Of a stretch of 5,972 bases of DNA, positions 5,543 to 5,972 are shown piece by piece. A program made the translations under genes and the position numbers. This stretch comes from Rickettsiales bacterium (GTDB lineage: Bacteria; Pseudomonadota; Alphaproteobacteria; Rickettsiales; JALZUV01), in NCBI GenBank assembly GCA_023301245.1, contig JALZUV010000051.1, positions 1-5,972 on the forward strand. The letters run 5' to 3'. The first letter of the stretch is position 1. Each line of letters starts with the position of its first letter. The notes under the pieces are model-generated. The model ran no database searches, had not been told where the DNA came from, and was given only the letters and a program-made list of their open reading frames with translations.

Positions 5543-5898
5543 AAACCAGATGGTCGGGTGACCGCGGTTGGCTTGCGCCAAACGAGGAACGTCCGGGCTT
5601 CATGAAAGAAGGTGGCGGGTAACGCCCGCCGGGGGCGACCCCAGAGAAAGTGCTACAGAAAATAGACTACCTCGCTTGCGGGGAAAAGCTGAAAGGGTGC
5701 GGTAAGAGCGCACCGCGCCTTTGGTAACAAAGGCGGCATAGTAAACCTCACCTGAAGCAAAACCAAATAGGAGTGCGCGTAATGCTTTCACATTGCACTC
5801 GGGTTGGTTGCTAAAGATTGCGGGTAATCGTAATCGTAGATGAATGGTCACCGCCTTGCTTGCAAGGTACAGAACCCGGCTTACAGACCATCTGGTTT
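5543..5898 (+). ncRNA. rnpB: RNase P RNA (bacterial type A)
   Basis: This is the catalytic RNA that matures the 5' ends of tRNAs. All the conserved blocks are present in order: GAGGAACGTCCGGGCT (5584-5599), ACAGAAAATA (from 5655), GGTGCGGTAAGAGCGCACC (5696-5714), AGCAAAACCAAATAGG (5756-5771), AGATGAATG (5838-5846) and ACAGAACCCGGCTTA (5869-5883). The P1 stem pairs 5543-5555 with 5886-5898 perfectly over 13 bp. P2 pairs GGTGACC (5557-5563) with GGTCACC (5846-5852). A short P3-like hairpin TTGGC-TTGC-GCCAA lies at 5568-5581, and a hairpin CCTTGC-TT-GCAAGG (about 5855-5868) between the 3' strands of P2 and P4 fits helix P19 of some type A RNAs. L15 carries CGGGTTGG, which includes the GGU that pairs with tRNA CCA. 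At about 350 nt it is close to E. coli (377). Exact mature ends are uncertain by a few bases. It begins about 10 bases after the amidase stop, so its promoter must lie within that gene or upstream. Confidence 0.97.
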
Positions 5899-5907
5899 TT
5901 TATTTTT
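5886..5907 (+). terminator. P1 3' strand of rnpB plus T-rich tail, possible intrinsic terminator
   Basis: The 3' half of P1 (GACCATCTGG, 5886-5895) runs directly into T6-A-T5 (5896-5907). The closing pairing is long-range rather than a local hairpin, so this may stop transcription inefficiently, or it may simply be trimmed to the mature 3' end. Confidence 0.35.
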
Positions 5908-5948
5908 GCCCCCGTGCGCGCCATGCTGTCGCTTCTTTATAAATTGTC

Positions 5949-5972
5949 ACCCCGTCGCATGACGGGGTTCTT
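5949..5972 (+). terminator. Candidate intrinsic terminator at the right edge
   Basis: ACCCCGTC (5949-5956) and GACGGGGT (5961-5968) form an 8-bp GC-rich stem with loop GCAT, followed by TTCTT before the window ends. It is well placed to end the amidase-rnpB transcript. The T run is cut off by the edge, so strength cannot be judged, and a dispersed palindromic repeat is an alternative. Confidence 0.5.

Noticed and set aside
5600..5851. 83-codon frame on the minus strand across rnpB
   Set aside because: The stretch is the conserved core of RNase P RNA on the other strand; the open frame is incidental.

Overview
The window comes from an alphaproteobacterium, most likely chromosomal core DNA of moderate GC. 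The evidence is the minus-strand order ftsZ - lpxC - bamD - recN, which is the usual alphaproteobacterial continuation of the division/cell-wall (dcw) cluster. FtsZ also has a very long Pro/Glu/Gln-rich linker typical of that class, and there is a perfect CtrA-type box (TTAA-N7-TTAAC) in the one divergent intergenic region. I cannot place it below class level. Every gene looks intact except recN, which is cut by the left edge. I saw no mobile element, tRNA, CRISPR array or sign of recent transfer.

Layout from left to right. 1-497 (-): N-terminal 165 codons of recN (DNA repair ATPase). 504-1316 (-): bamD, outer-membrane assembly lipoprotein. 1358-2305 (-): lpxC, the committed step of lipid A synthesis. 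2306-2413: a gap with a 9-bp hairpin after ftsZ and a promoter-like element very close to the lpxC start. 2414-4111 (-): ftsZ, 565 codons, with the only strong Shine-Dalgarno sequence among the genes here. 4112-4300: ftsZ leader, with a candidate promoter and several small palindromes. 4301-4774 (-): a 157-codon gene of unknown function. 4775-4882: divergent intergenic region with the CtrA-type box. 4883-5533 (+): AmpD/AmiD-family N-acetylmuramoyl-L-alanine amidase. About 5543-5898 (+): rnpB, the RNA of RNase P. 5899-5972: a short non-coding stretch ending in a GC hairpin.

How the parts fit together. The minus-strand genes build the division ring (FtsZ) and the outer membrane (LpxC for lipopolysaccharide, BamD for beta-barrel proteins), with RecN at the downstream end. 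The plus-strand amidase acts on peptidoglycan fragments. The main biological points are the CtrA-type box, placed to serve two divergent promoters of envelope or division genes, and the local arrangement. ftsZ is not preceded by ftsA but by an unrecognised gene. Its block runs divergently from amidase-rnpB, a pair that, from memory, usually sits just upstream of mraZ in this class. This suggests a split or inverted dcw cluster, to be tested with sequence beyond the right edge. I see no clearly new multi-gene system here; the unexplained parts are the 157-codon gene and the regulatory DNA around it.
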